Part shown: in pieces, positions 6,704-14,222 of the stretch | Numbering within the stretch: the first letter of the stretch is position 1 | Layout: each line of letters opens with the position of its first letter | Origin: a virus | Virus record (IMG/VR): IMGVR_UViG_3300027754_000128 | Location: 1 to 52,458 of that record | DNA length: 52,458 nt | Strand: one strand, 5' to 3' | Notes under the pieces: model-generated | What the model was told of the DNA's origin: nothing | Databases searched by the model: none | What the model saw: only the letters and a program-made list of their open reading frames with translations | Translations under genes and position numbers: made by a program

Positions 6704-7074
6704 AGGTCCGCGCCAAACAGAACGGACCGGAGCATATAGCCCTGTTGCGTCTTGGGCAGCGTCGGGCGCGGGAACGCCGCCTGAACGGCGAGGGTTTCAT
6801 CTACGCGGCAGAACTGCCCGGCACGGATATCATTAAAATCGGCTTTTCGCTCATGCCCGAAAAAAGAGTGCGGGGCGTCAGCATCCAAAACTACGCGAGA
6901 GCGCAGTTGCTGGCGAAGACACCCGGCACCGAACCCGCTGAGCGGGCGCTGCACAAGGTCCTCCGTGAACACTGCAGGCTCGACCTGCCTGGCTTCGAGT
7001 TCTACCCGCGCGCCATCCTGTCTCATCCGGCAATTCCTTCAGGGCTACGGGTGCCCGGCAAGCGTGCAGCGTGA
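6700..7074 (+). CDS. GIY-YIG/T5orf172-like nuclease domain protein
   Basis: 124 residues. The core FIYAAELPGTDIIKIGFSL (about 30-50), then RVRGVSIQNYARAQLLAKTPG and ERALHKVLREHCRLDLPGFEFYP matches the T5orf172 branch of GIY-YIG domains, where a Y-x(n)-IKIG pair leads and a conserved E/H-rich helix follows. A DNA endonuclease role is inferred. The start at 6700 overlaps the Cro-like stop by ATGA, and the gene ends with GKRAA, very like the Cro gene end. Confidence 0.75.
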   Translation: MKVRAKQNGPEHIALLRLGQRRARERRLNGEGFIYAAELPGTDIIKIGFSLMPEKRVRGVSIQNYARAQLLAKTPGTEPAERALHKVLREHCRLDLPGFEFYPRAILSHPAIPSGLRVPGKRAA

Positions 7075-7379
7075 AGGCAACGGCGCTCGCGATGATCGGT
7101 TCCATGAAATCTGCCGTCTCCTATGCGCGGCACGATCACGTCGACCTGCTTCCTCCCCCCTTGGTCGCGCGTGCAACTGACGGCGGCAGGCTTGGCTTGG
7201 TCTGCCGCCGTCTCTTTCTCGACGTAGAGCCTGGCGACCACCCTCGCGGTGGCAGCGCCCAACCGAATGAAATCCCGATCACCCATGCCGAAAAAAGTAC
7301 CAGCGTGCATTCACAAGGCTTTGGAAATGTCATCCACGCACAACGAAACACTGGCGGCCGCTCGTCGCCTATTGATTGA
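7071..7379 (+). CDS. Possible small protein overlapping the early terminator
   Basis: Open frame of 102 codons with a GTG start overlapping the previous stop (GTGA). The first 70 codons have GC-rich third positions, as expected of real genes here; the tail does not, and it overlaps the next gene. A perfect 11-bp hairpin followed by a T-rich tract (7179-7220) lies inside it. It may be a real gene, shorter than shown, or non-coding leader. Nothing else is evident between 7075 and 7326. Confidence 0.4.
   Translation: MKATALAMIGSMKSAVSYARHDHVDLLPPPLVARATDGGRLGLVCRRLFLDVEPGDHPRGGSAQPNEIPITHAEKSTSVHSQGFGNVIHAQRNTGGRSSPID
7179..7220 (+). terminator. Early rightward terminator-like hairpin
   Basis: GACGGCGGCAG (7179-7189), a 12-base loop, then CTGCCGCCGTC (7202-7212), a perfect 11-bp stem, followed by TCTTTCTC. 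Placed after the Cro and GIY-YIG genes, like lambda tR1. The tail is not all T, so efficiency is uncertain and it may need an antitermination partner. Confidence 0.55.
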
Positions 7380-7629
7380 AATCTGTGGCCCACGAACTTG
7401 GAATCAGACCAGACAGGCATGGCTCGCAAGAGGTGCTGCGCTGCTGGGCTGGAAGTACCGCCGTGCGGCGGCGCTTTTCTACAATGAAGCAAGACGCATC
7501 GAGCATGACGAGTACGTCCAGCTTGAGTCCCGTCTCATCGATCTTGAACAAAAACAAGCGGCACGGGAGGCCCATCTACATGAAATCCATTCTTTACGTT
7601 CGCGCCTCGACGGCACTCGCGATGGCTGA
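7327..7629 (+). CDS. Conserved-looking phage protein with C-terminal coiled coil
   Basis: 100 residues. The first half (TWNQTRQAWLARGAALLGWKYRRAAALFYNE) looks like a helical DNA-binding or HTH-like domain; the second half (EYVQLESRLIDLEQKQAAREAHLHEIHSLRSRL) is a clear coiled coil. The start at 7327 is favoured by AAGG 8 bases upstream; 7285 is a longer in-frame alternative. Similar proteins occur in other alphaproteobacterial phages, from memory; function unknown. Confidence 0.7.
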   Translation: MSSTHNETLAAARRLLIEICGPRTWNQTRQAWLARGAALLGWKYRRAAALFYNEARRIEHDEYVQLESRLIDLEQKQAAREAHLHEIHSLRSRLDGTRDG

Positions 7630-7699
7630 CTTCTTCTTCTGGATCAGCACTCTCTTCGCGCAGCAGGCCCGCATCCTGCACGATCGGTTGCCGCGATGA
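7580..7699 (+). CDS. Small hydrophobic protein
   Basis: 39 residues (MKSILYVRASTALAMADFFF...) with a hydrophobic stretch at about residues 11-28. It has a strong ribosome-binding site (GGGAGG, 9 bases before the ATG), overlaps the previous gene by 50 bases, and its stop overlaps the next start by ATGA. The coupled start and good Shine-Dalgarno argue for a real small gene. Confidence 0.55.
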   Translation: MKSILYVRASTALAMADFFFWISTLFAQQARILHDRLPR

Positions 7700-8280
7700 T
7701 CGGCGATAACGGCTTCAGTGTCGGCTACTGGTCGATGATGGCGGAACGCCTCGCGCGGTTCCATCAGCACCAGGCATCGCGTGGCATGTCGGAGTCGGCG
7801 CTCGCGCGCCTGCCGCGGCTGCCAAACTATGTACCGCCGCCGAAACTGCCGCCGATCGTGCTGGCGACACGCCAGAACTCCACGCGAGGCGGCGGTGCTG
7901 CGCCAATCGCGCCGCGCAAATACGACACCCATCGCGAGGAGCATCGCCGGCGGGTGCGACAGACGATGTCGTCTGAGCGTCTCGTTCTGGAACGGCAAAT
8001 CGTAGAAACGCTGATGGCGCTGTCCGGTATGAGCGAGGCCAAGTTGTGCAGCTCCACACGCGGCGGCGGCGAACCATCGAAGATTCGCGCGGTCGGCTAC
8101 GCGGCTGCGCGTCGGCGGGGTTTTAACACCGAGCAGGCCGCGCAGATCTGGAACAAGGAACGGTCGGTCGCGACCTATGCGGCGGCGAACCTGCCCGAGT
8201 GGCTCGCGGCATCCGCCGATCTGAGGCGCATCTCCGATGGCCTCGAGGCCGTTCTACCCCCAGTCAAGGAGCAAAAATGA
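7696..8280 (+). CDS. Protein with DnaA C-terminal-like helical domain
   Basis: 194 residues. Proline-rich linker at about 40-60 (PRLPNYVPPPKLPPIV), then a helical region at about 90-165: ERQIVETLMALSGMSEAKL, AVGYAAARRRGFNTEQAAQIW, KERSVATYA. The latter two resemble the DnaA domain IV layout (R-x-x-A-x-x-x-AR...F/WG-x-D/R-S-T-V). It may bind an origin or act as a regulator (inference). Followed directly by the SSB-tail gene with ATGA overlap. Confidence 0.6.
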   Translation: MIGDNGFSVGYWSMMAERLARFHQHQASRGMSESALARLPRLPNYVPPPKLPPIVLATRQNSTRGGGAAPIAPRKYDTHREEHRRRVRQTMSSERLVLERQIVETLMALSGMSEAKLCSSTRGGGEPSKIRAVGYAAARRRGFNTEQAAQIWNKERSVATYAAANLPEWLAASADLRRISDGLEAVLPPVKEQK

Positions 8281-8573
8281 GCGACGTTAAAACGACCGGC
8301 GCGCTGTTCGTGAACGACAAGCAGGGCAACCCAAGCAGACCGGATTACCAGGGGAATTTCAAACTGACGCCCGAGTTCCTGGCGGCGATCACCGCCGCAC
8401 TGGGTGATGGCACTGAGGTCAAAATCCGACTCTCGGGCTGGAAGAAACAGGGCCAGCAGGGGCCGTACCTCAGTCTCAGCATTCAGCCGCCGTTCGTTGC
8501 CGATGGGCAGTCGCGTCCTGCCTCGGCGCCGGCCGCCAAGCGCGACGACCTCGACTCCGAAATTCCTTTTTGA
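8277..8573 (+). CDS. Small SSB-like protein with acidic DxxIPF tail
   Basis: 98 residues. A compact beta-rich N-terminal domain (TGALFVNDKQGNPSRPDYQG ... VKIRLSGWKKQGQQGPYLSLSI) is followed by a flexible Pro/Ala linker and the tail DDLDSEIPF. That tail copies the C-terminal acidic tip by which bacterial SSB recruits replication and repair proteins. A single-strand binding or SSB-decoy role is inferred; the core is too short to be sure of a full OB fold. Start overlaps the previous stop by ATGA. Confidence 0.7.
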   Translation: MSDVKTTGALFVNDKQGNPSRPDYQGNFKLTPEFLAAITAALGDGTEVKIRLSGWKKQGQQGPYLSLSIQPPFVADGQSRPASAPAAKRDDLDSEIPF

Positions 8574-8584
8574 GCGAGGCGAAC

Positions 8585-8845
8585 ATGAGCAACGCAACTG
8601 AAGGTGCCAGCTACTCGGAAATGCGTCGGCACAACGCGCGCTGTGTGGACATCATCAATGCGGCCTGGGGCTCGACCGTCGCGCGCGTCGAGGACGTGAT
8701 GGTCGTGCAGAGTTACCGCAACAAGCAGAACGAGCTGGTGCGCTACGAGGCGAAGGTGCCGTCGATCAAGTCGAAGATGGTCAACGGCCGCGTCGCTGGT
8801 CTGGCGTCGCCGCCGTTTTTCGCCGGCCCGGCGAGGGGCCTGTGA
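8585..8845 (+). CDS. Small protein, function unknown
   Basis: 86 residues (MSNATEGASYSEMRRHNARC...). The N-terminal helix is followed by a beta-like segment (ARVEDVMVVQSYRNKQNEL). The start at 8585 has GAGGCG upstream; an in-frame TTG at 8570 is possible. Its stop overlaps the following GTG start. No family recognised. Confidence 0.65.
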   Translation: MSNATEGASYSEMRRHNARCVDIINAAWGSTVARVEDVMVVQSYRNKQNELVRYEAKVPSIKSKMVNGRVAGLASPPFFAGPARGL

Positions 8846-9021
8846 CTGCGCTCGCTCTCTACCGCCGCGACGACGAGGTCAAGGACTGGACCGATGTCGA
8901 GGTCGTCGGCCGGTATCCCAACGGCGACCTTCGCCTGCGCGAGATCGGCAAGTTCTATCCCGGCGTGTGGCGTGCGGCGCCGCATCAGATCGCCTTTCAT
9001 CAGACACCGGAGCCCAAATGA
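8842..9021 (+). CDS. Small protein of 59 residues, function unknown
   Basis: GTG start at 8842 overlapping the previous stop (GTGA); the stop overlaps the next ATG (ATGA). The sequence begins VTALALYRRDDEVKDWTDVE and ends with HQTPEPK. Both coupled junctions and GC-rich third positions support it as a real gene. No family recognised. Confidence 0.65.
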   Translation: MTALALYRRDDEVKDWTDVEVVGRYPNGDLRLREIGKFYPGVWRAAPHQIAFHQTPEPK

Positions 9022-9272
9022 CCGACAGTCCTGACGCTTCCTCCCGCCACTGGCCCGCTCGCATGCGCCGTAAGCTCGCCAGCCAATACCTATTCGAGGT
9101 CCACGGCGTCTCGTTGAGCCCGCCGACTCTCGCCAGGTACGCCGTTGAAGGCCGCGGCCCCGCATACAGAAAAGACGGTCACTTCCCGGTCTATGACCGG
9201 CAGGATCTGGATGATTTCGCGGTTTCTCGCCTCGGACCTCTACGCGCGTCCAGCAGGGAGTTGTGCAAATGA
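9018..9272 (+). CDS. AlpA/MerR-like small DNA-binding protein
   Basis: 84 residues. SLSPPTLARYAVEGRGPAYRK followed by FPVYDRQDLDDFAVSRL is the typical layout of AlpA/excisionase-type winged HTH proteins: recognition helix, GxGPxYxK wing, and a Y/D-x-x-DLDxF helix. It may act as a transcription factor or recombination directionality factor. Located in the early right region, not beside int, so a regulatory role is more likely. Confidence 0.7.
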   Translation: MTDSPDASSRHWPARMRRKLASQYLFEVHGVSLSPPTLARYAVEGRGPAYRKDGHFPVYDRQDLDDFAVSRLGPLRASSRELCK

Positions 9273-9931
9273 TCCGCGCACAGAACGAACGCGCCGTACC
9301 AGGCCACAACAAGACCAAATCCTTCACCGTCTCGGCTGAGACTTTGAAGGGATACGTCGATCGGCTTGAAAAGATGGACGAGGAAAAGAAAGCCGTCGCG
9401 GACGACATCAAGGACATCTACCAGGAATTGAAGGGCAACGGCTACGACGCAAAGGCCATCCGCACGATCGTGCGCGAGCGCAAGGTCGACGCAGCAGAGG
9501 CCGCAGAGCAGGAGGCGATCCTCGACACCTATCGCCACGCCCTTGGGATGGCCGTACAGGCGGTTCGTGACGGTTCAAGCCAGCGCAGTGCTGCCAAGGC
9601 GCATGGCGTCTCACGGTCATATCTGGGCCGTGTCGTGGGTGGCCCCTCCGCAGAAAATGTGGAGCAGGGGCCGGGTACGGAGATTCTGGAAACGACGGGA
9701 GCGGTTCCGTCGGGTGGCGACCAGGGGACGGCAGATGTAACGACTGCCCAGCCCTCGGTTGCCGCCAACTCATCGGCCTCGCAGGGCATGGTGATCGCCC
9801 GGACACCGAGGATGGCCGGCGCTGCAACGCCATCCATCCAGCCGACCGTCAGTGGCGAGGCTGGCGGCGGCACTCATCCAGACGACATCGATCTCACGAT
9901 CCCCGCGCACCTTCTGCGGAAGCTCGCGTAG
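9269..9931 (+). CDS. GapR/DUF2312-like DNA-binding protein with extra HTH domain
   Basis: 220 residues. Residues about 20-90 match the GapR/DUF2312 signature: LKGYVDRLEKMDEEKKAV, then IYQELKGNGYDAKAIRTIVR and REQEAILDTY-like end. GapR is an alphaproteobacterial nucleoid protein that grips overtwisted DNA. A second segment (SSQRSAAKAHGVSRSYLGRVV, about 108-128) is a HTH, followed by a long low-complexity tail. The fusion is longer than cellular GapR (about 90 residues). A role in phage DNA topology or host nucleoid takeover is inferred. Confidence 0.75.
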   Translation: MIRAQNERAVPGHNKTKSFTVSAETLKGYVDRLEKMDEEKKAVADDIKDIYQELKGNGYDAKAIRTIVRERKVDAAEAAEQEAILDTYRHALGMAVQAVRDGSSQRSAAKAHGVSRSYLGRVVGGPSAENVEQGPGTEILETTGAVPSGGDQGTADVTTAQPSVAANSSASQGMVIARTPRMAGAATPSIQPTVSGEAGGGTHPDDIDLTIPAHLLRKLA

Positions 9932-11169
9932 TGCGTTATCTCAGCGTCTGCTCTGGCATCGAGGCCGCCTCGGCTGCCTGGCATCCGCTGGGATGGACGC
10001 CTGTGGCGTTCAGCGAGGTCGACAAGTTCCCGTCCGCCGTCCTCGCCCATCACTATCCCGATGTCCCGAATTGGGGCGACATGACCAAGTTCAAGGAATG
10101 GCCCGATGCAGATGTCGATGTTCTCGTCGGAGGCACCCCTTGCCAGTCCTTCAGCGTCGCAGGACTCCGAAAGGGCATGGACGATCCGCGTGGCAACCTG
10201 GCGCTTACCTATCTGGCGATTGCTGATCGATACAAGCCCACCTTCCTCTGCTGGGAAAACGTTCCCGGTGTCCTGTCATCGAACGGAGGACGGGACTTTG
10301 GTGCCATCCTCGGGGGCATGGTCGAACTCGGGTATGGCGTCGCCTACAGAGTGCTCGACGCACAGTTCTTTGGAGTTCCTCAGAGACGCCGTCGCGTCTT
10401 CGTTGTCGGACATCTTGGAGACTGGCGACGTGCCGCGGCGGTTCTTTTTGAGCAGCACAGCCTGCAAGGGCATCCTCCGCCGAGCCGCAAAGCGCGGCAA
10501 ACTGCTCCCACCATCCCTTCACGCCGCACTGCGGGCGGCGGCCTCAGGACCGACTTCGATTGCGACGGCGGCCTGATCCCTGAGCCCACGATCATGTCCT
10601 CCGGCCAGGCGAACGCGGAGATCCTCGAGGACGGCACGGGGCGCGGCACGCCGCTGATTCCCGTCGCCTTCTCGTCGAAGGACCACGGCGCCGACGCGGG
10701 CGACATCGCGCCCACCCTCCGCTCGATGGGCCACGACGGCAGCCATGCGAACGGCGGCGGACAGGTGGCCATCGCCTTCCAAGCCAATACGAACGGCGAC
10801 GACGGCATGGAGGTTGACGGCATTTCGGTGACGCTGAAGAGCGAAAGAATGCCTGCGGTAGCCTTCGATCTTCGCGGTCGGGAAGGCGGCGCACAATTCA
10901 AGGGGCCGCACGACACGGCGAACATTCGCGCGGCATCTGGTGGCTCGTCACGGTCCTATGTGGCTGCGATGCAGGTCCGCAGGCTGACGCCAATGGAGTG
11001 TGAGCGCCTCCAGGGATTCAGTGATGGGTACACTTTGGTCCCGTGGCGCCGCGGCATGTCGCCCGACGGACCTCGCTATAAAGCCCTTGGAAACAGCATG
11101 GCCGTACCCTGCATGCGCTGGCTGGGCGAACGCATCCAGATGGTTTCTGACCTGGAGGTAACGCCATGA
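9931..11169 (+). CDS. C5-cytosine DNA methyltransferase
   Basis: 412 residues. Motif I FxGxG variant SVCSGIEAA near the start, PCQS with catalytic Cys71 (GGTPCQSFS), ENV at 108-110, QRRRRVFVVG (motif VIII), and ALGNSMAVP near the C-terminus (motif X). The target-recognition region lies at about 165-345 and contains many Gly/Asp-rich repeats. No companion restriction enzyme is seen, so it is probably an orphan that protects phage DNA from host restriction. GTG start shares a base with the previous TAG. Confidence 0.9.
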   Translation: MRYLSVCSGIEAASAAWHPLGWTPVAFSEVDKFPSAVLAHHYPDVPNWGDMTKFKEWPDADVDVLVGGTPCQSFSVAGLRKGMDDPRGNLALTYLAIADRYKPTFLCWENVPGVLSSNGGRDFGAILGGMVELGYGVAYRVLDAQFFGVPQRRRRVFVVGHLGDWRRAAAVLFEQHSLQGHPPPSRKARQTAPTIPSRRTAGGGLRTDFDCDGGLIPEPTIMSSGQANAEILEDGTGRGTPLIPVAFSSKDHGADAGDIAPTLRSMGHDGSHANGGGQVAIAFQANTNGDDGMEVDGISVTLKSERMPAVAFDLRGREGGAQFKGPHDTANIRAASGGSSRSYVAAMQVRRLTPMECERLQGFSDGYTLVPWRRGMSPDGPRYKALGNSMAVPCMRWLGERIQMVSDLEVTP

Positions 11170-11492
11170 CCCGCCAAGGTGCTGAGATGAGGCAGCAACT
11201 CGACCTTCTGACCTATCCCACATCCCCCGGCTTCAAGGCTGCCGGAACCTCGCAAGAGGCGGCAGAGGCGATGAAGCCGACTGCGGCGACGCTTAGGACG
11301 ATTTGCCTAACGATGATTCGCCGCTACTTCAACCTGACGGCGGACGAGTGCGCCGGTTTGATGAATGCGTCCATCCTCGCCGTGCGCCCGCGCATCACCG
11401 AGCTAAAGGAAATGGGCCTCATCGAGAAAACCGGCGAGCGCCGCAAGAACGCATCCGGCATGTCGGCGACTGTCTGGCGGGTGAAGGCGTGA
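11166..11492 (+). CDS. Winged-helix DNA-binding protein
   Basis: 108 residues. LTADECAGLMNASILAVRPRITELKEMGLI is a winged-helix layout (helix, helix, recognition helix), followed by a wing with KTGERRKNASG and VWRVKA. Proteins of this type near replication genes in phages are often annotated as helix-turn-helix or MarR-like. A transcription role, perhaps activation of late promoters, is possible but not shown. Confidence 0.65.
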   Translation: MTRQGAEMRQQLDLLTYPTSPGFKAAGTSQEAAEAMKPTAATLRTICLTMIRRYFNLTADECAGLMNASILAVRPRITELKEMGLIEKTGERRKNASGMSATVWRVKA

Positions 11493-11845
11493 AGCGGCCC
11501 GAGCAGCTCCTGCACAAGGCGGTGGCGCACTTCCTGCGGCTGTCGCTCAAGCCTCCGGTGGTGTGGTCGACGTTCCCGGCCGGCGGTGGCGGCAAGGTGC
11601 GCGGCGCCCAACTCAAGGCCATGGGCCTCCGCAAGGGCATGCCGGATCTGCTGGTGATCGCGCCGGGGCCGGTCCTTGTCGGCATCGAGCTGAAGTCGAA
11701 GGCCGGCAAGCAGACGCCCGAGCAGTTCCAGGTGGCGACTGACTTCAAAGACTGCGGCGCGTGGCTCGTCCTCTGTCGATCGGTCGAAGAGGTCGAGAAG
11801 GCCCTGCGCTTTTGCAAGATCCCGATGACCGCGAGGGTGACATGA
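11489..11845 (+). CDS. VRR-NUC domain nuclease
   Basis: 118 residues, the typical size of a stand-alone VRR-NUC. Core features: FPAGGGGKVRGAQLKAMGLRKGMPDLLVIAPG followed by IELKSKAGKQTPEQ, giving the G-x-PD and E-x-K catalytic signature of PD-(D/E)XK nucleases. These cut branched or flapped DNA, fitting a replication/recombination module next to endonuclease VII. GTG start at 11489 overlapping the previous stop. Confidence 0.85.
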   Translation: MKRPEQLLHKAVAHFLRLSLKPPVVWSTFPAGGGGKVRGAQLKAMGLRKGMPDLLVIAPGPVLVGIELKSKAGKQTPEQFQVATDFKDCGAWLVLCRSVEEVEKALRFCKIPMTARVT

Positions 11846-12192
11846 GCCAGCGAGACAAAATAGCCGAGACCTTGGAGCGTTATGCGTGCATCGACTCGCC
11901 AAGCAGTCGCCGGCTTCTGCAAACTGCCAAAAAGTACGGCCTCACTCTTTGGGAATGGGAGAACCTTGGCCACGCACAGGAATGGAAGTGTGCGGGTTGC
12001 GGCGAGCAGTTTCCTGATGACGATAACTTCAAAATCAAAACCGACCACTGCCACGCCACTGGAGTGGTGCGCGGCCTTCTGTGCCATCCCTGCAACGTGA
12101 CCTTGGGCTGGGTAAAGGACGATAGCCGCCGGCTGCGCCGCCTCGCGGGCTATCTGGATGCTTCTCAAACCAAGAAGGCCAGCAACACATGA
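11842..12192 (+). CDS. Endonuclease VII-like (HNH) resolvase
   Basis: 116 residues. CAGCGEQF, then KTDHCHATGVVRGLLCHPCNVTLG, is the zinc-bound betabetaalpha-metal fold of the T4 endonuclease VII family (DHxH-T-x-x-VRGLLCxxCN). Such enzymes resolve branched DNA before packaging. ATG at 11842 overlaps the VRR-NUC stop, indicating a recombination pair. Confidence 0.88.
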   Translation: MSQRDKIAETLERYACIDSPSSRRLLQTAKKYGLTLWEWENLGHAQEWKCAGCGEQFPDDDNFKIKTDHCHATGVVRGLLCHPCNVTLGWVKDDSRRLRRLAGYLDASQTKKASNT

Positions 12193-13070
12193 GCCGCCAC
12201 GATACATGGATGCCGCTCTACGTTGGCGACTATCTGGCCGACACGCTGCACCTGACCACGCGGCAGCACGGGGCTTATCTGCTGTTGCTCATGCACGCCT
12301 GGCGCAACGAGGGCTTCATTCCACACAACCCGGAAGAACTAGCCGCAGTCTCCAGAATGTCAGGCAAGGAATGGGCAAAGGACGGGGCTTGTATTCTGAG
12401 GTTCTTTGACGAAGACCCGAGCGGTGAAGGGGGATATTTCTGCCATCAGAGGGTGATGAAGGAGCTTGCCGTTGCCGAGGCGATGACACAGCAGCGCAGC
12501 AAAGCGGGCAAGGCGAGCGCAGCAAAGCGGGAACGGGAACGCCAACGGGATGGCAACGAGATTCCAACGGGCGATGGATTGCCGTTGCCGCCCCGTACCA
12601 AACCCTTACCTTCACCTTCACCTTCACCTGATTCAGAAGCTAAAGCTTCTGGCGCTGACGCGCCGCCTGTGGATATGACGAAGCTAGCCTTCGACGCTGG
12701 CGTTCGCGTTATGACCGCGTCGGGGATGACCGAGAGCAATGCGCGATCCTTGGTCGGGAAATGGCGGAAAGCCCACGGCGATGAGGCCGTGTTCAAGGTT
12801 CTGGGTGACTGCCAGCGTCAGAGCATCACAGAGCCCGCGTCGTGGATAGAAGCGGCTCTCAAAGCCGGTGCCAAGCCGACGCGCAAGCCTTGGGAGAAAG
12901 CCCCGATTGACGGGCTGCCGCCGTCCGAGGACTGGCCCGCTCGCATGCGAGGCTACAGGCCCGGCGTGATTTGGTGGAAGACGAACGATTGGGGGCCGGA
13001 ACCGGGGCAGCCTGGCTGCCGCGTACCGCCGTCAGTCCTCGCAGAGTGGCAGCAGCAGGTGGCGGCATGA
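12189..13070 (+). CDS. DUF1376/YdaU-like replication protein
   Basis: 293 residues. The N-terminus WMPLYVGDYLADTLHLTTRQHGAYLLLLMHAWR is the DUF1376 (YdaU) motif, found in phage replisome organiser-like proteins. After about residue 100 comes a charged helical linker and a Pro-rich stretch encoded by tandem TTCACC repeats (12607-12629). A C-terminal helical domain follows (KWRKAHGDEAVFKVLGDCQ). It probably takes part in replication initiation, replacing a O-type initiator (inference). Confidence 0.8.
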   Translation: MSRHDTWMPLYVGDYLADTLHLTTRQHGAYLLLLMHAWRNEGFIPHNPEELAAVSRMSGKEWAKDGACILRFFDEDPSGEGGYFCHQRVMKELAVAEAMTQQRSKAGKASAAKRERERQRDGNEIPTGDGLPLPPRTKPLPSPSPSPDSEAKASGADAPPVDMTKLAFDAGVRVMTASGMTESNARSLVGKWRKAHGDEAVFKVLGDCQRQSITEPASWIEAALKAGAKPTRKPWEKAPIDGLPPSEDWPARMRGYRPGVIWWKTNDWGPEPGQPGCRVPPSVLAEWQQQVAA

Positions 13071-13297
13071 GCGAGATCATTCCGTTTCCCGAGATGCCGG
13101 GCTGGAAGCTGCTGGTCGAGGGCGACACCGGGGTCCGCGTCTACGTCCGCGCCAACGCGGAGCCGATCATCTCAGTGGTCAGCGCGAACCTGTGCAGCAT
13201 GCTTGGTCCCGAGGGCCACGAGTTGCTGACGCAGTACGGCGCGAAGGTTGTGACAGACGAGCCAGACTACAGCTTCTGGCTGGGCCGCGACGGGTGA
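13067..13297 (+). CDS. Small protein, function unknown
   Basis: 76 residues (MSEIIPFPEMPGWKLLVEGD...). Starts at 13067 overlapping the YdaU-like stop. A short beta-rich fold is suggested by GVRVYVRANAEPIISVVSA. No membrane segment, no recognised family. Confidence 0.65.
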   Translation: MSEIIPFPEMPGWKLLVEGDTGVRVYVRANAEPIISVVSANLCSMLGPEGHELLTQYGAKVVTDEPDYSFWLGRDG

Positions 13298-13488
13298 GCG
13301 ACGCGATCATCCGCCAGATCGGCGCCGACTGGACGGCCCAGCAGGGCGCCAAGATCCTCGAGCATCGCGGCGAGCGCGTGTTCATCGCGGCGAAGTGGGC
13401 GGTTGTCGACCAGGCGCGTGCGACGCTGCGGCCGGTGATCCTGACGGCCGAGCAGATCGCCGGCATCATGGCGAGGCTCAATGATTGA
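13294..13488 (+). CDS. Small protein, function unknown
   Basis: 64 residues. GTG start at 13294 overlapping the previous stop. Sequence begins VSDAIIRQIGADWTAQQGAK and ends GIMARLND. Mixed helix and beta (RVFIAAKWAVVDQ). It is tightly coupled to its neighbours and overlaps the next gene by 8 bases. No recognised family. Confidence 0.65.
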   Translation: MSDAIIRQIGADWTAQQGAKILEHRGERVFIAAKWAVVDQARATLRPVILTAEQIAGIMARLND

Positions 13489-13765
13489 ATGGCTGGGCGC
13501 ACAGCAGGACGACGCGCTCGATGGCGTGCTTGTACGCATGGTCGAGAACCACGCCGGCCTGCCGTGTCCTGCCATCAAGGAAATCCAGCTCTGGACCGGG
13601 ATGAGCCGGCGGCGCGTCTGGCGATACCTCTACGACATGGCAGCCCGCGGCCTGATCGAGATCGAGACGATCGAGGCCCGGACCAGTGGACGAGACCCCA
13701 AGCGGCGCCGGATGCGCGTGCCTGGCGGGGAATGGACGGCGTGGACCAACCGGAGCCACGGCTGA
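13481..13765 (+). CDS. Winged-HTH DNA-binding protein
   Basis: 94 residues. PAIKEIQLWTGMSRRRVWRYLYDMAARGLI is a winged helix (T-G-M-S-R-R-x-V recognition helix), and the following basic segment (GRDPKRRRMRV) is the wing. A DNA-binding regulator is likely. It is one of several HTH candidates for the activator of the late promoters. Confidence 0.7.
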   Translation: MIEWLGAQQDDALDGVLVRMVENHAGLPCPAIKEIQLWTGMSRRRVWRYLYDMAARGLIEIETIEARTSGRDPKRRRMRVPGGEWTAWTNRSHG

Positions 13766-14019
13766 TGAGCGAGAAGATCGAGTTTCCCCGCTTCCTGGCC
13801 CTGCCGATCCGCCGCCGTCGCGAGGTCTGCCGGCTGGTGATGCTGATCTCCCAGCGGTCACTGGCCTCCGTCGAGGCGATGTGTCCAGACGATGACCTGT
13901 GTAGCGTCCGCGGCATGACCCGCGTATTCCTCCGCATGATCGAGCGCGGCGAGGCGTGTATATCGGTGGAGCGGGGCGGCAGCGTCTACCTGCGCCAGCC
14001 GGGGAGGACGATGCATTGA
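13765..14019 (+). CDS. Small basic protein, HTH-like, function unknown
   Basis: 84 residues starting at 13765 (TGATG overlap). IRRRREVCRLVMLISQRSLASVEAMCPDDDLCSVRG suggests helices with basic face, and three cysteines. It may be a regulator. The last codons contain GGAGG, which serves the next gene. Confidence 0.6.
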   Translation: MSEKIEFPRFLALPIRRRREVCRLVMLISQRSLASVEAMCPDDDLCSVRGMTRVFLRMIERGEACISVERGGSVYLRQPGRTMH

Positions 14020-14222
14020 GTGGCCCCTATTTAGAAAAACCGCGCGAGGGGCCACCCGAGGAGCCGACCGCATGGCCCGACCGCAAAGCCTACGACGCAT
14101 GGTGGTCGCGCAACGTGATCGCGCTCAACAGGACAGCGGTGAACGATCCAAGGGAGTACGCCAGGCTGCTCGACAAGATCGGCGGGCTGATCGAGGCGCT
14201 CAACAATCGGGTGGCAACATGA
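14016..14222 (+). CDS. Small protein with TTG start, function unknown
   Basis: 68 residues. TTG at 14016 follows GGAGG by about 9 bases and overlaps the previous stop. The sequence LSGPYLEKPREGPPEEPTAW then WPDRKAYDAWWSRN is Trp-rich, and the C-terminal part is helical (LLDKIGGLIEALNN). The start lies in a perfect 9-bp inverted repeat (14020-14028 with 14047-14055) that could affect initiation. Confidence 0.6.
   Translation: MSGPYLEKPREGPPEEPTAWPDRKAYDAWWSRNVIALNRTAVNDPREYARLLDKIGGLIEALNNRVAT

Noticed and set aside
12606-12629. TTCACC hexamer repeats as a satellite or CRISPR-like array
   Set aside because: Only about four short in-frame copies encoding a Ser-Pro linker of the DUF1376 protein.
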